Source: Caryophanales bacterium
GTDB lineage: Bacteria; Bacillota; Bacilli; Exiguobacteriales; Exiguobacteriaceae
DNA length: 58,154 nt
Assembly (NCBI GenBank): GCA_902362975.1
Contig: CABIYO010000014.1
Span: 1 to 58,154 of the forward strand
Direction: 5' to 3'
Shown piece after piece: positions 32,675 through 41,087 of this stretch. Under the pieces are notes generated by a model that had not been told where the DNA came from, did not search any database, and saw nothing but the letters and a program-made list of their open reading frames with translations. A program made the position numbers and the translations under genes. Position 1 is the first letter of the stretch. Each line of letters starts with the position of its first letter.

Positions 32675-33124
32675 ATGGAAGAGTTAAGACAGATTCGGCT
32701 CCGGTTAAAACCGGACACGGTCGCATATTTGGAGGAGTTCGCAGATGACAAACGCTTCGGTCACCTCGGGCAGGTCATTGACCACATCGTAGAAGAACAT
32801 AAACAACTGGCCGACGAAAAGTGGGACATGCAGTTCCTCATCCGCTCGATCAGCACGCAGGTCTCCCGTCAGATCGAAGCGTTGATGAACGAACAGGTGT
32901 CGACGGAACTCGAGCGGATCCGGCTCGCCGCGAACCGCTCCGACCGCCACGGGCAAATCTTAACTGAGCTCCTGCAGGCGCTCATGCAGACCGAGGGCAT
33001 CGAGGACATCATGACGACGGATCAGTTCAAGCCGACGTTCCTCGCGACGGCGGAACGTGTCGTCCAGGAACGCATCGAGCACCAAAAACAGAAGAAGGAC
33101 ACACTAACTTTTGAGAGAGGATGA
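32675..33124 (+). CDS. Helical protein downstream of relaxase
   Basis: A 149-residue protein starting at ATG 32675 behind GTGAGGGAGGACG, 9 bp after the relaxase stop. The N-terminus (LRQIRLRLKPDTVAYLEEFADDKRFGHLGQVIDHIVEEH) looks like a ribbon-helix-helix domain; the rest is coiled-coil-like and charged. It could be a second relaxosome or partition-type DNA-binding protein. Its stop overlaps the next short gene. Confidence 0.6.
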   Translation: MEELRQIRLRLKPDTVAYLEEFADDKRFGHLGQVIDHIVEEHKQLADEKWDMQFLIRSISTQVSRQIEALMNEQVSTELERIRLAANRSDRHGQILTELLQALMQTEGIEDIMTTDQFKPTFLATAERVVQERIEHQKQKKDTLTFERG

Positions 33125-33129
33125 ACCTT

Positions 33130-33417
33130 ATGCGACCACTTGACCGTCCCTTCACGATGGGACAACTGTTGACGCTTCAACAGAAAACTGTCTCGGTCCT
33201 TATTTATGGAAAACGGTACGACATCCCGATATCCGTTTCCGAGCACCAACTTCTGACCGTCATTGCGCAAGATGAAATCGTCTTGCTTCCCGTCAATTTC
33301 GAGCGGACACGGTTGTTACTCGACATCTCGGAAACGTCGCCACAACTTGAACGTGAACTGAACGAATTTACGGATAGTGATGAATCTGTCACCGACTTGT
33401 TGAAGGAAGGAGTCTGA
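33130..33417 (+). CDS. Hypothetical 95-residue protein
   Basis: Starts at ATG 33130 with GAGAGGATG upstream; another ATG at 33121 has the Shine-Dalgarno too close. The sequence suggests a small beta-rich N-terminal half (KTVSVLIYGKRYDIPISVSEHQLLTVIAQDEIVLLPVNFE) and an acidic C-terminal helix. It overlaps or abuts the helical protein gene and precedes the antirestriction gene by 4 bp, so it is part of the transfer operon. No family recognised. Confidence 0.5.
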   Translation: MRPLDRPFTMGQLLTLQQKTVSVLIYGKRYDIPISVSEHQLLTVIAQDEIVLLPVNFERTRLLLDISETSPQLERELNEFTDSDESVTDLLKEGV

Positions 33418-33421
33418 CACA

Positions 33422-34858
33422 ATGGCCAAGATGAAAACGAACGAAGAGCGGAAGGCCGAGCTCGAAGCCTTGACGGAACAAATGGGAAAACAGATCGACA
33501 GCTACTTCGAGAGCCCAGAAAAGATCCGGGAACATCTACAGTTCCTCGGCAAGTTCCATCAATACTCGATGCGGAACGCGGTCTTGATCGAGTCCCAGTT
33601 CCCCGGCGCAGTCGCGGTCGGCTCTTATCCGTTCTGGGAGAAGCAAGGCGCACAGGTTCAAAAAGGTGAGCGTGGCATCAAGGTATTCGTCCCAAGTCCA
33701 GTGACGTACGCCTTGCACAAAGATGAATGGGTACCGCTCAGCAAGGCACCGAAGCCGATCAAGGACGGTGTGAAACAAGGGCGCATCCCGTCACGCAAGA
33801 TGATGTACTTCAAGATTCGTCACGTGTTCGAGTACACGCAGACCGATGCGCGTGAAAAAGGAATCGAGGTCTCGGACATCTTCAAACGGTATCACCGAGA
33901 CGGCGGGCTCGAGAACGAACAAGACATCCGTGACGCCTTGACGACGCTCGCGGATGCCCGGAATGTGACTCTATTGGAGGAACCGCTCGACGAAATCGGG
34001 ACGGCGAAGGGCTGTTACTATCCGGAGCTACATGCGATCGCCTTGAACCCGCGGAACACATCCATCGAGGACATCAGCGTCCTGATCCACGAGCTCGCCC
34101 ATGCGGAGCTGCACAACGAGGAGCGGAATCTCGAACGGGACCAACCGCTCACGGCACCCGAGAAAGAGTTCCAAGCCGAGATGGTCGCCTATGTCGTCTC
34201 ACATCAGCTCGGTTTCCCGACGGACGACTTCTCGCTCTCTTACTTGGCCGGTTGGACGAAAGACAAGGAACTGCTCGACAAGGAACAACTATTGCAAGAG
34301 GTCCATCAGACATCCGCGACTTTCCTCGACCATATCGAGTCCCATCTCGAGAAGGTGCATACCTTGGAGCAAGAGAGAGAACAGATGCCACTCGAATATC
34401 TCGAACAACTGCACCGACGCATGGGATGGAAAGACGCTGACCTTAGTCTCTATGAACGGGTGCATGCCGTACAAAGTGTGTTTCCTAAAGAAGTGGAATC
34501 CTATCTGAACGCAAAAGCGGCCCTCGAGACGAACCTGAATGTGGATCGTGTCGATGAGCCGCTCATGTATATTCATGGTAAAGGATTCGGGTTTCAACAG
34601 TTCGGTATCGCCAATAATCATGACTTCAGTGAAAACCAGCTTGTTGCTTATACAATTGCATTACCAGATCAGCCATTGGTTAGCGGTCACTTTGATCCCG
34701 AAAAAACAGTTCATCCATTACACGATTTAGAAAAGAACAATAAGGTTGAAAAACCAACCCTCAAAAATCTTGAAGATAGTTGGCATAATGTATTGCTTGA
34801 AGAAGAAAAGAAGTCACTATCAAGAACAGCTATTATGAATATTGAACGATTAATATAA
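33422..34858 (+). CDS. ArdC-like antirestriction / ImmA-IrrE zinc metallopeptidase protein
   Basis: A 478-residue protein. Residues about 10-135 match the ArdC-type single-strand DNA-binding N-terminal domain (HQYSMRNAVLIESQFPGAVAVGSYPFWEKQG, KGERGIKVF). Residues about 190-280 contain a zinc peptidase site LIHELAHAELH (HExxH at 223-227) with a downstream acidic AEMVAYVVSH. ArdC proteins protect incoming transferred DNA from restriction and enter the recipient with the DNA. The C-terminal ~110 residues (KGFGFQQFGIANNHDFSENQLVAY) may be a polyvalent-protein-associated domain. GC content falls abruptly after about 34620, so the 3' end may have been replaced. Confidence 0.75.
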   Translation: MAKMKTNEERKAELEALTEQMGKQIDSYFESPEKIREHLQFLGKFHQYSMRNAVLIESQFPGAVAVGSYPFWEKQGAQVQKGERGIKVFVPSPVTYALHKDEWVPLSKAPKPIKDGVKQGRIPSRKMMYFKIRHVFEYTQTDAREKGIEVSDIFKRYHRDGGLENEQDIRDALTTLADARNVTLLEEPLDEIGTAKGCYYPELHAIALNPRNTSIEDISVLIHELAHAELHNEERNLERDQPLTAPEKEFQAEMVAYVVSHQLGFPTDDFSLSYLAGWTKDKELLDKEQLLQEVHQTSATFLDHIESHLEKVHTLEQEREQMPLEYLEQLHRRMGWKDADLSLYERVHAVQSVFPKEVESYLNAKAALETNLNVDRVDEPLMYIHGKGFGFQQFGIANNHDFSENQLVAYTIALPDQPLVSGHFDPEKTVHPLHDLEKNNKVEKPTLKNLEDSWHNVLLEEEKKSLSRTAIMNIERLI

Positions 34859-34976
34859 ATAGCAGAAAATTAAGAACATCTACATTAAATACTCACAAGG
34901 CATTAGTTTTCCCAGAAGAAAATCTACCTTGTGAGGAATTTATGTTACCTAAAGCTTTTAGTTATTTTCACAAAAA

Positions 34977-35609
34977 TTATTTGCGTGATTGGTCTAAATA
35001 AAACATGAGCATAGCAGTTAAACCGTTAACAGCATTTGGATCAAAAAAATCGACTCCGACCATCTGCAAACATTGCAGCATTATAATCAATCTACAAACA
35101 AACACTTCAGTTGATAAAACATTTTCTGTTTTAATCAAATGTTCAATTTCCTCTTCAAGCTCTTCTTTTATCTCTTCACCTACAATCATCTCAGATGAAG
35201 TGTTTTCAAAAGCAACGAAAGACAACATTTTTTTATCTAAGAGTAATATGTCTGCTTCTAAAACTTCACTTGAACGTTTGAAAATTTCCATGTTACGTGT
35301 GGCTCTTTGCAGGGATTCTTGCAACACATTCGATCGGTTAAACATCTCCATGCTACGTGCGGCTCTCTGTATGGATTCCTGCAATGCATTTGATCGGTTT
35401 AACATCTCCATGCTACGTGCGGCTCTCTGTATGGATTCCTGCAATGCATTTGATCGGTTTAACATCTCCATGCTACGTGCGGCTCTCTGTATGGATTCCT
35501 GCAATGCATTTGATCGGTTTAACATCTCCATGCTACGTGCGGCTCTCTGCATGGATTCCTGCAATGCATCTGTTTTAGAAAAAACGTCTAAACCAAGGTT
35601 TTTTTCCAT
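34977..35609 (-). CDS. Repeat protein with 20-residue helical repeats (unknown function)
   Basis: A 210-residue protein starting at ATG 35609. Residues about 10-110 consist of five consecutive 20-residue units (consensus NALQESIQRAARSMEMLNRS), three of them identical at DNA level. The C-terminal half is AT-rich and unrelated, with acidic EEIKEELEEEIEHLIKTENVL and hydrophobic VCRLIIMLQCLQMVGV, then NGLTAMLMFYLDQ. The repeats should form an extended amphipathic helix or coil. No family is recognised. It lies alone on the minus strand between the antirestriction gene and the DUF3006 gene; repeat number is likely to vary between strains by slippage. Confidence 0.65.
   Translation of the reverse strand: MEKNLGLDVFSKTDALQESMQRAARSMEMLNRSNALQESIQRAARSMEMLNRSNALQESIQRAARSMEMLNRSNALQESIQRAARSMEMFNRSNVLQESLQRATRNMEIFKRSSEVLEADILLLDKKMLSFVAFENTSSEMIVGEEIKEELEEEIEHLIKTENVLSTEVFVCRLIIMLQCLQMVGVDFFDPNAVNGLTAMLMFYLDQSRK
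35281..35580. repeat. 60-bp coding tandem repeat
   Basis: Three perfect 60-bp copies (35341-35400, 35401-35460, 35461-35520) flanked by an imperfect copy on each side (35281-35340 and 35521-35580). The period is a multiple of three, so copy-number change keeps the frame. Confidence 0.9.
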
Positions 35610-35646
35610 GTAGAAACTCTCCCTTCATTTTTTGCCAATAACATAT

Positions 35647-35871
35647 CTAATCTTCCCAAAGCTCATCCATCAACTCATCGATTTCTTTTGATAACCGTTC
35701 TTTTTCCCCAGTATCCATCTCAACTCGTCCATCTTCGTAAAACCAAAGCACATCCCCAGATTGAACCGAATCAGGGAGTCGTGACTTCGGAATGTCCTCC
35801 ATCACTTCTCCGAATTCGACGACAACCAAGTCCCCTTCAAAGCGATCAATGATTCCTCGCCGCCGCTTCAT
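35647..35871 (-). CDS. DUF3006 protein
   Basis: A 74-residue protein with the DUF3006 layout: RRGIIDRFEGDLVVVEFGE, then IPKSRLPDSVQSGDVLWF, and an acidic helical tail. DUF3006 genes very often follow secreted ComEC-like metallo-hydrolase genes, as here, where the start overlaps the hydrolase stop by 4 bases. The domain is thought to be a small beta barrel; its function is not established. Confidence 0.8.
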   Translation of the reverse strand: MKRRRGIIDRFEGDLVVVEFGEVMEDIPKSRLPDSVQSGDVLWFYEDGRVEMDTGEKERLSKEIDELMDELWED

Positions 35872-36710
35872 TTTGATTTTTTCACGGTATAGCTCGAACC
35901 GTTCCCCGTGATGATGATTGTGCCGTTCTTATCAGTGCGTAATGTCGTCGCCTTTACTCGCTTCAAATTCGTCACGACTTCCGATGTCGGGTGTCCATAG
36001 CTATTCTTTCCGACGCTTAGAACGGCATACTTCGGTTTTACCACATTCAAGAACGTGCTGCTCGTCGACGTCTTCGCACCGTGATGACCCACCTTCAAGA
36101 CATCCGCTCGGAGCGTCTGTTTCTTCGCCATCATGTCCTTCTCAGAAACGTGTTCCGCATCTCCTGTGAACAAGAACGTGTTTTTCTTGTACGTGACATG
36201 AAGGACCGCACTCCAGTTGTTCAAGTCACTGTTTGAGTAAGATTTGACCGGACCCACAAACTTCGCACTGACACCTTTAACCGGCAGTTTCACCCCTGCC
36301 TGTGCCGTTTTGATGATCTTGCCTTCTCGTTTCACGGCTTGAAGGAAGTCTTTGTAGGCCTGGGTGGTGTGCTTTACTTTTGGTGCGTAGACGTTCTCGA
36401 CACGGTAGGCATCCAAAATTTCATCTAATCCACCGATATGATCTGCGTCCGGATGCGTCGAGATCAATACCTCGATGTCATCCACTTTTTGTTTCTTGAG
36501 ATAGGCGACAATGGCATCGCCCTTTCCTTTGTTCCCCCCGTCGATGATGACGTCCTCACCGCTCGGCATCTTGATGTAGATAGCGTCTCCTTGCCCGACA
36601 TCGATGTAATGGACTTTGATGCTTGCAGCGGCTGATGCTTCCCCGTATGGCGACACCAATAACGCTCCACTAAATAGAACGGCACTCCCAATCTTGATCA
36701 ATTTATTCAT
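35868..36710 (-). CDS. Secreted ComEC/Rec2-like metallo-beta-lactamase-fold hydrolase
   Basis: A 280-residue protein with a cleavable signal peptide (KIGSAVLFSGALLVSPYGEASAAA). The mature enzyme has MBL-fold metal motifs: HYIDVGQGDAIYIKMPSG, STHPDADHIGG (HxxxDH), LFTGDAE and KVGHHGAKTSTS. These are the hallmarks of the nuclease domain of the DNA-uptake protein ComEC, here as an exported stand-alone enzyme, so it probably degrades extracellular nucleic acid. Followed with a 4-base overlap by DUF3006. An extended -10 (GATTATAAT) lies about 70 bp upstream. Confidence 0.85.
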   Translation of the reverse strand: MNKLIKIGSAVLFSGALLVSPYGEASAAASIKVHYIDVGQGDAIYIKMPSGEDVIIDGGNKGKGDAIVAYLKKQKVDDIEVLISTHPDADHIGGLDEILDAYRVENVYAPKVKHTTQAYKDFLQAVKREGKIIKTAQAGVKLPVKGVSAKFVGPVKSYSNSDLNNWSAVLHVTYKKNTFLFTGDAEHVSEKDMMAKKQTLRADVLKVGHHGAKTSTSSTFLNVVKPKYAVLSVGKNSYGHPTSEVVTNLKRVKATTLRTDKNGTIIITGNGSSYTVKKSK

Positions 36711-36854
36711 CTTCTATCACTCCACTTTATAATTATTGTAAAATTATCCAACACACCTTTATTATAATCCGGTATTTGTTAAATAGCTTCTTATTCCTGT
36801 GGTTGACCGTATACATAAATAGGCAAGGTGTAATTGATAGGAGGAGTGAGAGAA

Positions 36855-37136
36855 ATGGATTTACGAAAACCAATCGCAATAAACAGGACGTATAAACCGG
36901 TCTTGATTTTTAAAGACGGGGTGGAATTAAAAGAGTGTGTCTCCATTCAGGAAGCCGCATACTATCTGAAGGGATACACGTTATGCACCGCAATGCCGTA
37001 TCGTCACATTATGAATGGCATCATCCTCGATGAGTCCTGGATTCATGAGGGGAGTAGCTATCGGTTCACCACTGATCCTGATGTGAAAAAGGCAAAGTTG
37101 GAAGAGATGAAGATCCGGAACAAAGTCCGTTTTTAA
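36855..37136 (+). CDS. Hypothetical 93-residue protein
   Basis: Starts at ATG 36855 behind GGAGGAGTGAGAG. It has one short beta/alpha unit (YKPVLIFKDGVELKECVSIQEAAYYLKGYTLC) that resembles NUMOD/AraC-like nuclease-associated DNA-binding modules (repeat of a residue-pattern SIQEAAYYL), then IILDESWIHEGSSYRFT. Its function is unknown; it is a monocistronic-looking gene between secreted enzymes. No terminator is clear downstream. Confidence 0.55.
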   Translation: MDLRKPIAINRTYKPVLIFKDGVELKECVSIQEAAYYLKGYTLCTAMPYRHIMNGIILDESWIHEGSSYRFTTDPDVKKAKLEEMKIRNKVRF

Positions 37137-37259
37137 GGAAGTACAGAATATGAAATCGGACAGGTCTCATGTGGGGCACCTTACACACGCTGTACACGAC
37201 TTCGTCACTGTTTATTACCACCCTACGAGGTACACTTGAACTAAAAAGGGGTTCTCCTT

Positions 37260-37640
37260 ATGCGACTTCAAGAATGGATCCAGCAATATCACGGTACAGA
37301 GATACTACGCTTTGATCACCTTTGCGAGTACTTGGATGCGACACCGTTTGAAATCAAACACCACCTTGATGGAATCAGTACTGAGATAACCGGCGTACTG
37401 AAGTCAGAAGAGGGTGTTGGCGACGACGCGTTCATCACGAAGCTAGAACATCATTTGCTGAATCGATTCAACAAACGAAGAAAAAAAGTGAAAGTCACGA
37501 TTGAGGTCGAACTGCCATTACCGGAAGAAGCCTACAACTTTTGTCAGCGCGAACGATTTAGAATGATCGAACGCGTCACTCAACATACGGACGAACAAAA
37601 CGTGAAGGATTGGCGCATCGTAAACATGCGGAGGATATAA
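37260..37640 (+). CDS. Hypothetical 126-residue protein
   Basis: Starts at ATG 37260 behind AAAAAGGGG. The N-terminal ~60 residues (MRLQEWIQQYHGTEILRFDHLCEYLDATPFEIKHHL) look like a small helical domain, followed by a basic KRRKKVKVTIEVELPLPEEAYNF strand region. No signal peptide, membrane segment or known motif. Located 57 bp upstream of the secreted nuclease gene on the same strand. Confidence 0.5.
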   Translation: MRLQEWIQQYHGTEILRFDHLCEYLDATPFEIKHHLDGISTEITGVLKSEEGVGDDAFITKLEHHLLNRFNKRRKKVKVTIEVELPLPEEAYNFCQRERFRMIERVTQHTDEQNVKDWRIVNMRRI

Positions 37641-37696
37641 TTGAACATAGATCGTATTGACTCATCTACATATATACATGCTATAAGGAGAACAAA

Positions 37697-38638
37697 ATGA
37701 AATTTACCTACTTAGCCTTGCCTTTGGCCATCCTGCTGATGGCCGGTTGTACCAGTGAAAACACCCCTTCTACAAATGAGAAAGCAGAGGAGCCTGCTAC
37801 TCAAACAGAAGAAGTCGTCGAGACGACCGAAACGAGCACAGACGACGCAAATACGGAGACGACTGCAGAAGAACCTGCAACAGCCGAAGAAACGGTCACA
37901 AATTCGGATAACAATCAATTCTCCGGCTATAAACTGATCAATGTTGATGGTGGGGACTTGTCCGGGTACCGTGAGGCGAACGTCGTCGTCGATATCGGAT
38001 ATGGAGATCGTGAGTATTGGGCGTTCACGAACGAACATGGTCAATTGATTCGCGTCGTCGCCGACCAGATCATCCTGCAAGATGACGACACAGAAGATGT
38101 GACTTCAGATGGCCGCTACTATCATGACGAGGCGAAGGTACCCGGTGTCGAACACGGTGAGCTCGACGAGGGTCATGTCATCGCCGACTCGCTCGGGGGC
38201 GTCTCGAACGCCTACAACATCACACCACAGGATAGCACGCTCAACCGCTACGGTGATCAGGCCTATATGGAGGACGTTATCCGTAAGGCCGGCGGCGCGA
38301 CCGACTTCGAGGCGATCATTACCTATCCGGATACGAAAACTCATATTCCGTCACACTACCAATACACCTATACGGTCAAAGGAAATGTCGTCACCGATTC
38401 GTTCGACAATGTGAACCCGGATGAAGTGAACGAAGCACTCGGCCTCACAGAAAGTGAACCGGATCCCGCAGATACACCTGAAGCCACAGGCGATGTCTCG
38501 AGCGTAGATACGAATGGAAACGGTCAGGTGACGATCCAGGAAGCGAAAGACGCCGGTTTCACGATGCCGATTATGAGCGACCATTGGCTCTACCCCTATA
38601 TGCGTGATAACGATAACGACGGAATGGTCGGGGAATGA
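37697..38638 (+). CDS. Lipoprotein non-specific DNA/RNA endonuclease with calcium-binding tail
   Basis: A 313-residue exported nuclease. The lipobox is LLMAGC (cysteine about 18), followed by a Thr/Glu-rich linker (about 20-75). The nuclease domain (about 75-245) of the NUC/EndA beta-beta-alpha-metal type has GELDEGHVIADSLGG (the DGH/DRGH-type metal site) and a conserved Asn in NAYNITPQDSTLNRY. The C-terminus (about 270-313) carries DTNGNGQVTIQEA and DNDNDGMVGE, resembling EF-hand/excalibur calcium motifs. It would degrade extracellular DNA at the cell surface. A decayed copy of its 3' end is at 41885-42138. Confidence 0.85.
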   Translation: MKFTYLALPLAILLMAGCTSENTPSTNEKAEEPATQTEEVVETTETSTDDANTETTAEEPATAEETVTNSDNNQFSGYKLINVDGGDLSGYREANVVVDIGYGDREYWAFTNEHGQLIRVVADQIILQDDDTEDVTSDGRYYHDEAKVPGVEHGELDEGHVIADSLGGVSNAYNITPQDSTLNRYGDQAYMEDVIRKAGGATDFEAIITYPDTKTHIPSHYQYTYTVKGNVVTDSFDNVNPDEVNEALGLTESEPDPADTPEATGDVSSVDTNGNGQVTIQEAKDAGFTMPIMSDHWLYPYMRDNDNDGMVGE

Positions 38639-38672
38639 TTTCAACCAAAAATTAAAACAATGATGATTGCAT

Positions 38673-38709
38673 AAAAAGACATCCTCCATTTCTAAGAGAA
38701 TGTCTTTTT
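38673..38709. terminator. Terminator after nuclease gene
   Basis: Stem AAAAAGACAT/ATGTCTTTTT with ATCCTCC..AGAGAA loop; a near-copy occurs at 42171-42209 as part of the duplication. Confidence 0.75.
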
Positions 38710-38713
38710 ATAT

Positions 38714-38810
38714 TCATTTACGTTTTCGATTCACTTTATCAAGTCGAATCTTCTCGATCAATGCTTGAAAAATCTGTTCATTTCTCCCCGTGAAATCGAT
38801 TAGGTACGGT
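38714..38810 (-). pseudogene. Remnant of HTH gene (3' end) duplicated from 42214-42822
   Basis: Minus-strand sequence here aligns with the last ~30 codons of the HTH protein gene at 42214-42822 (KRKRK tail and LDKVKRK..RLDKIEKI-like region, then diverging). It lacks the rest of the gene. Together with the nuclease 3' end and terminator it forms one arm of a ~0.3-kb diverged direct repeat. The remaining DNA to 38924 shows no gene. Confidence 0.6.
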
Positions 38811-38924
38811 ACATGAGGATACCGCTGTGGGGTTTTTGTGTTCGCGTTCAGGTGTTGTACTAAATTTTATAATTCATCATTTCAAAAAAACATCAATTAA
38901 AACATTTTTTACACTAGTTACTAT

Positions 38925-38952
38925 TTGTATTTTTAACCTTTTAATGTATTAT
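38925..38952 (+). promoter_or_regulatory. Putative sigma-A promoter of epimerase gene
   Basis: TTGTAT (38925-38930), 16-bp spacer, TATTAT (38947-38952), about 32 bp before the start codon at 38984. Confidence 0.45.
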
Positions 38953-38983
38953 ACATACAAACATAATTGACAGGAGTGGTCCG

Positions 38984-39859
38984 ATGCACATAGAAAATCG
39001 AAAAATTTTAATTACAGGTGTTACAGGGACACTCGGAGGACGCGTTGCATCTAAAATGAAAAATGAAGGCGCCGAGGTCATCGTTCTAATTCGAAACCAA
39101 TCTTTAGCACAAAAATTTCGTGATGAGGGGTTTGTACCTCTCATTGGTGATTTAACAGACTCAACTTATTTATCTAAAATCATGAAAGGGATTGATTATG
39201 TTATCAACTGTGCGGCATATCTTGGGGAAGATACTGAACTTGCAATAGCTTCAAACATTACGGGAGTAAAGTTTCTGGCTCACGCAGCACTAGATAATAG
39301 TGTTAAAAAATTCATCCATATTTCTACGACATCGGTTTATGGGGAGCCTCAAAGCGGACACCTCGATGAAGATTCCCCCCTCGCATATGACCACCCAGAA
39401 ACATATATCTCCACTAAAATTCGTTCTGAACAAATCCTGTCCGCTTATAATGACAAAGGTCTCCCTGTTATTGTTTTGAGATCTGGTGCTATCTGTGCAG
39501 AAACGAACTCCTATTGGGGTGACAATCAAGTTAAACGCATGCTATCCTGCGACAATGTAACATGGGTTCATCCTGATGACTCCGTTCCGTGGGTTCATGC
39601 CGATAATCTAGCTGAAATGATTTACGTAGCTTTATTACATGGCATAGACGGAGAAGTGTACCACGCCATAGATCTGAATGTAGACGATCGTAATTTTCGT
39701 GTGAAGTTAGCCATTGCTACCAAAAAGAAAATCATTACTCCTAATCGCCCAGTAGAGAATGCGACCTACACATTCGATAAGATTCGAGAAATCGGATATA
39801 AACCGCTTAAAACATTTGAGCAGACTATGAATAACCTTATAAAACTTGTACCACGCTAA
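38984..39859 (+). CDS. NAD(P)-dependent epimerase/dehydratase (extended SDR)
   Basis: A 291-residue cytoplasmic enzyme starting at ATG 38984 behind GACAGGAGTGG. It has the extended-SDR nucleotide-binding motif TGVTGTLGG (about 11-19), conserved GDLTD (about 55), the INCAAY motif, and the catalytic YISTK (YxxxK, about 142-146) with a serine/threonine block ISTTSVYG upstream. Substrate is likely a nucleotide sugar or similar carbonyl compound but cannot be named. It is AT-rich, stands alone, and lies inside a stretch flanked by the 38.5/42.0 kb duplication. A very strong terminator follows. Confidence 0.82.
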   Translation: MHIENRKILITGVTGTLGGRVASKMKNEGAEVIVLIRNQSLAQKFRDEGFVPLIGDLTDSTYLSKIMKGIDYVINCAAYLGEDTELAIASNITGVKFLAHAALDNSVKKFIHISTTSVYGEPQSGHLDEDSPLAYDHPETYISTKIRSEQILSAYNDKGLPVIVLRSGAICAETNSYWGDNQVKRMLSCDNVTWVHPDDSVPWVHADNLAEMIYVALLHGIDGEVYHAIDLNVDDRNFRVKLAIATKKKIITPNRPVENATYTFDKIREIGYKPLKTFEQTMNNLIKLVPR

Positions 39860-39900
39860 CCTAAAGTTCATCGTTAAGAAACACAAATGTCTAATCTCAT

Positions 39901-39950
39901 TTCTTAACACAAAAACACCATTCGAACGAATGGTGTTTTTGTGTTAAGAA
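39901..39950. terminator. Bidirectional terminator with 24-bp perfect stem
   Basis: Each arm is 24 bp (left arm 39901-39924, right arm 39927-39950), with only AA between, located between convergent genes. The core AACACCATTCG..CGAATGGTGTT recurs at 45833-45856. Confidence 0.85.
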
Positions 39951-40034
39951 AATACACTTGAGTATTTATTAATCAAAACTTCAAATAATAGAATGACCCT
40001 GCCAATTAAGTCGAGTCATTCTAAAGAAAGATTG

Positions 40035-40385
40035 TTATTCACTAGGAATGTATCCGATGACCTTTAACGTTTCAGGATCCACTAAAATAGCAGGAGTTCC
40101 CGTCGTGGAGTTCGGATCATCTTCAAAGGTTACCAATAACACTTCTTGCTCCTCGTAGGATTTATCAATGTATTCTGCTTTTGAGTCAGCCCTTGATTCT
40201 TCCACTGTTGCGTTTTCCATCTCCCCGACAATTGTATCATCCCAACCCTTTTCTTTTACAAAGTCGTATGCGTTTTGAATAGCCTCATCAGAATCAATTT
40301 GAGAAGAACTCTCAGAATTCACGCAACCAATAGTAAGTAACAACATGGTGAAAACCGGCAAGAAAAATATTGATAATTTTTTCAT
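40035..40385 (-). CDS. Small lipoprotein of unknown function
   Basis: A 116-residue protein with lipoprotein signal (FTMLLLTIGC, cysteine about 21) and a short mature domain with an acidic helix (DSDEAIQNAYDFVKEKGW) and a beta segment VLLVTFEDDPNSTTGTPAILVDPETLKVIGYIP. This resembles PepSY-like or YpeB-fold small extracytoplasmic domains, but the assignment is weak. It follows the secreted-protein genes at 40441-41678 on the same strand. Confidence 0.6.
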   Translation of the reverse strand: MKKLSIFFLPVFTMLLLTIGCVNSESSSQIDSDEAIQNAYDFVKEKGWDDTIVGEMENATVEESRADSKAEYIDKSYEEQEVLLVTFEDDPNSTTGTPAILVDPETLKVIGYIPSE

Positions 40386-40440
40386 CTCACTTAAACACTT
40401 CCCTATCTTCTAATAATCATTATTTACTGATGATTTTCTA

Positions 40441-41067
40441 TCAAAGGTCTTCTACATGTAATACTTTTTGAAAGTCTTCTAATCTGGTGGCATTGAAATT
40501 TTTCAACTTATATTCTGCATTCGACTCTGCATTCGACTGTTGTTCAACAAAACCCTTCTTATCTACTTTAAACTTTCCTTGGTACGCTCCTAACGGTATA
40601 TAGGCCTCTTCAATTTGAGGACCGAAAAATCCTTCTAAAAATAAGAACACATGGTCATCAGGCTTTAAGGTTGAAACCCCATTTAATTGCATTTCCACCT
40701 TATTAAAAGTCTCACCATTTTTCCCTTGAGGTTCAAAGATTCCACCCGTTTCAATTACATTAATGATGCTTCCTTTATTTAAATTCCCTTTAAACTTTTT
40801 TAGCACTTCAACCTGAGAAATAGTAAAAGGCACCTTTTCGTAAACAATAGTTTCTTGACTAATTACTTTAGCTTCAATTGTCAATTCGGCCTCTTTTTTT
40901 AAATCTTTCAAATCTACGAATTCTTCTCTTAATTCTGCCGGACTGTTTATGATGTCAATGTCCCCTTGAGTATTGTCATTCATTCCCCAGCCGACTAAAG
41001 AAATAGATAAAAATAGTGCAGTAGCTAAAACTACTGACGTTTTTTTAATTCTGAATTCTCTAAACAT
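40441..41067 (-). CDS. Secreted protein partnered with matrixin protease
   Basis: A 208-residue protein starting at ATG 41067 behind AAGGGGATTAG; the upstream in-frame TTG lacks a proper site. It has an uncleaved or signal-type helix (SVVLATALFLSISLVGWGM), then a beta-rich domain (about 55-165) with KVPFTISQVEVLKKFKGNLNKGSIINVIETGG and KPDDHVFLFLEG. The gene starts 20 bp downstream of the matrixin stop, so the two are co-transcribed. It could bind, inhibit or be processed by that protease. No family recognised. Confidence 0.55.
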   Translation of the reverse strand: MFREFRIKKTSVVLATALFLSISLVGWGMNDNTQGDIDIINSPAELREEFVDLKDLKKEAELTIEAKVISQETIVYEKVPFTISQVEVLKKFKGNLNKGSIINVIETGGIFEPQGKNGETFNKVEMQLNGVSTLKPDDHVFLFLEGFFGPQIEEAYIPLGAYQGKFKVDKKGFVEQQSNAESNAEYKLKNFNATRLEDFQKVLHVEDL

Positions 41068-41087
41068 TTTACTAATCCCCTTTATAA

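Noticed and set aside
35281..35580. Possible CRISPR or non-coding satellite
   Set aside because: The 60-bp repeats are contiguous, in frame and inside an intact coding sequence.
34977..35613. Plus-strand frame of 202 codons over the repeat protein
   Set aside because: Both strands are open because of the repeat, but only the minus frame has a good start context and an amphipathic helical pattern.
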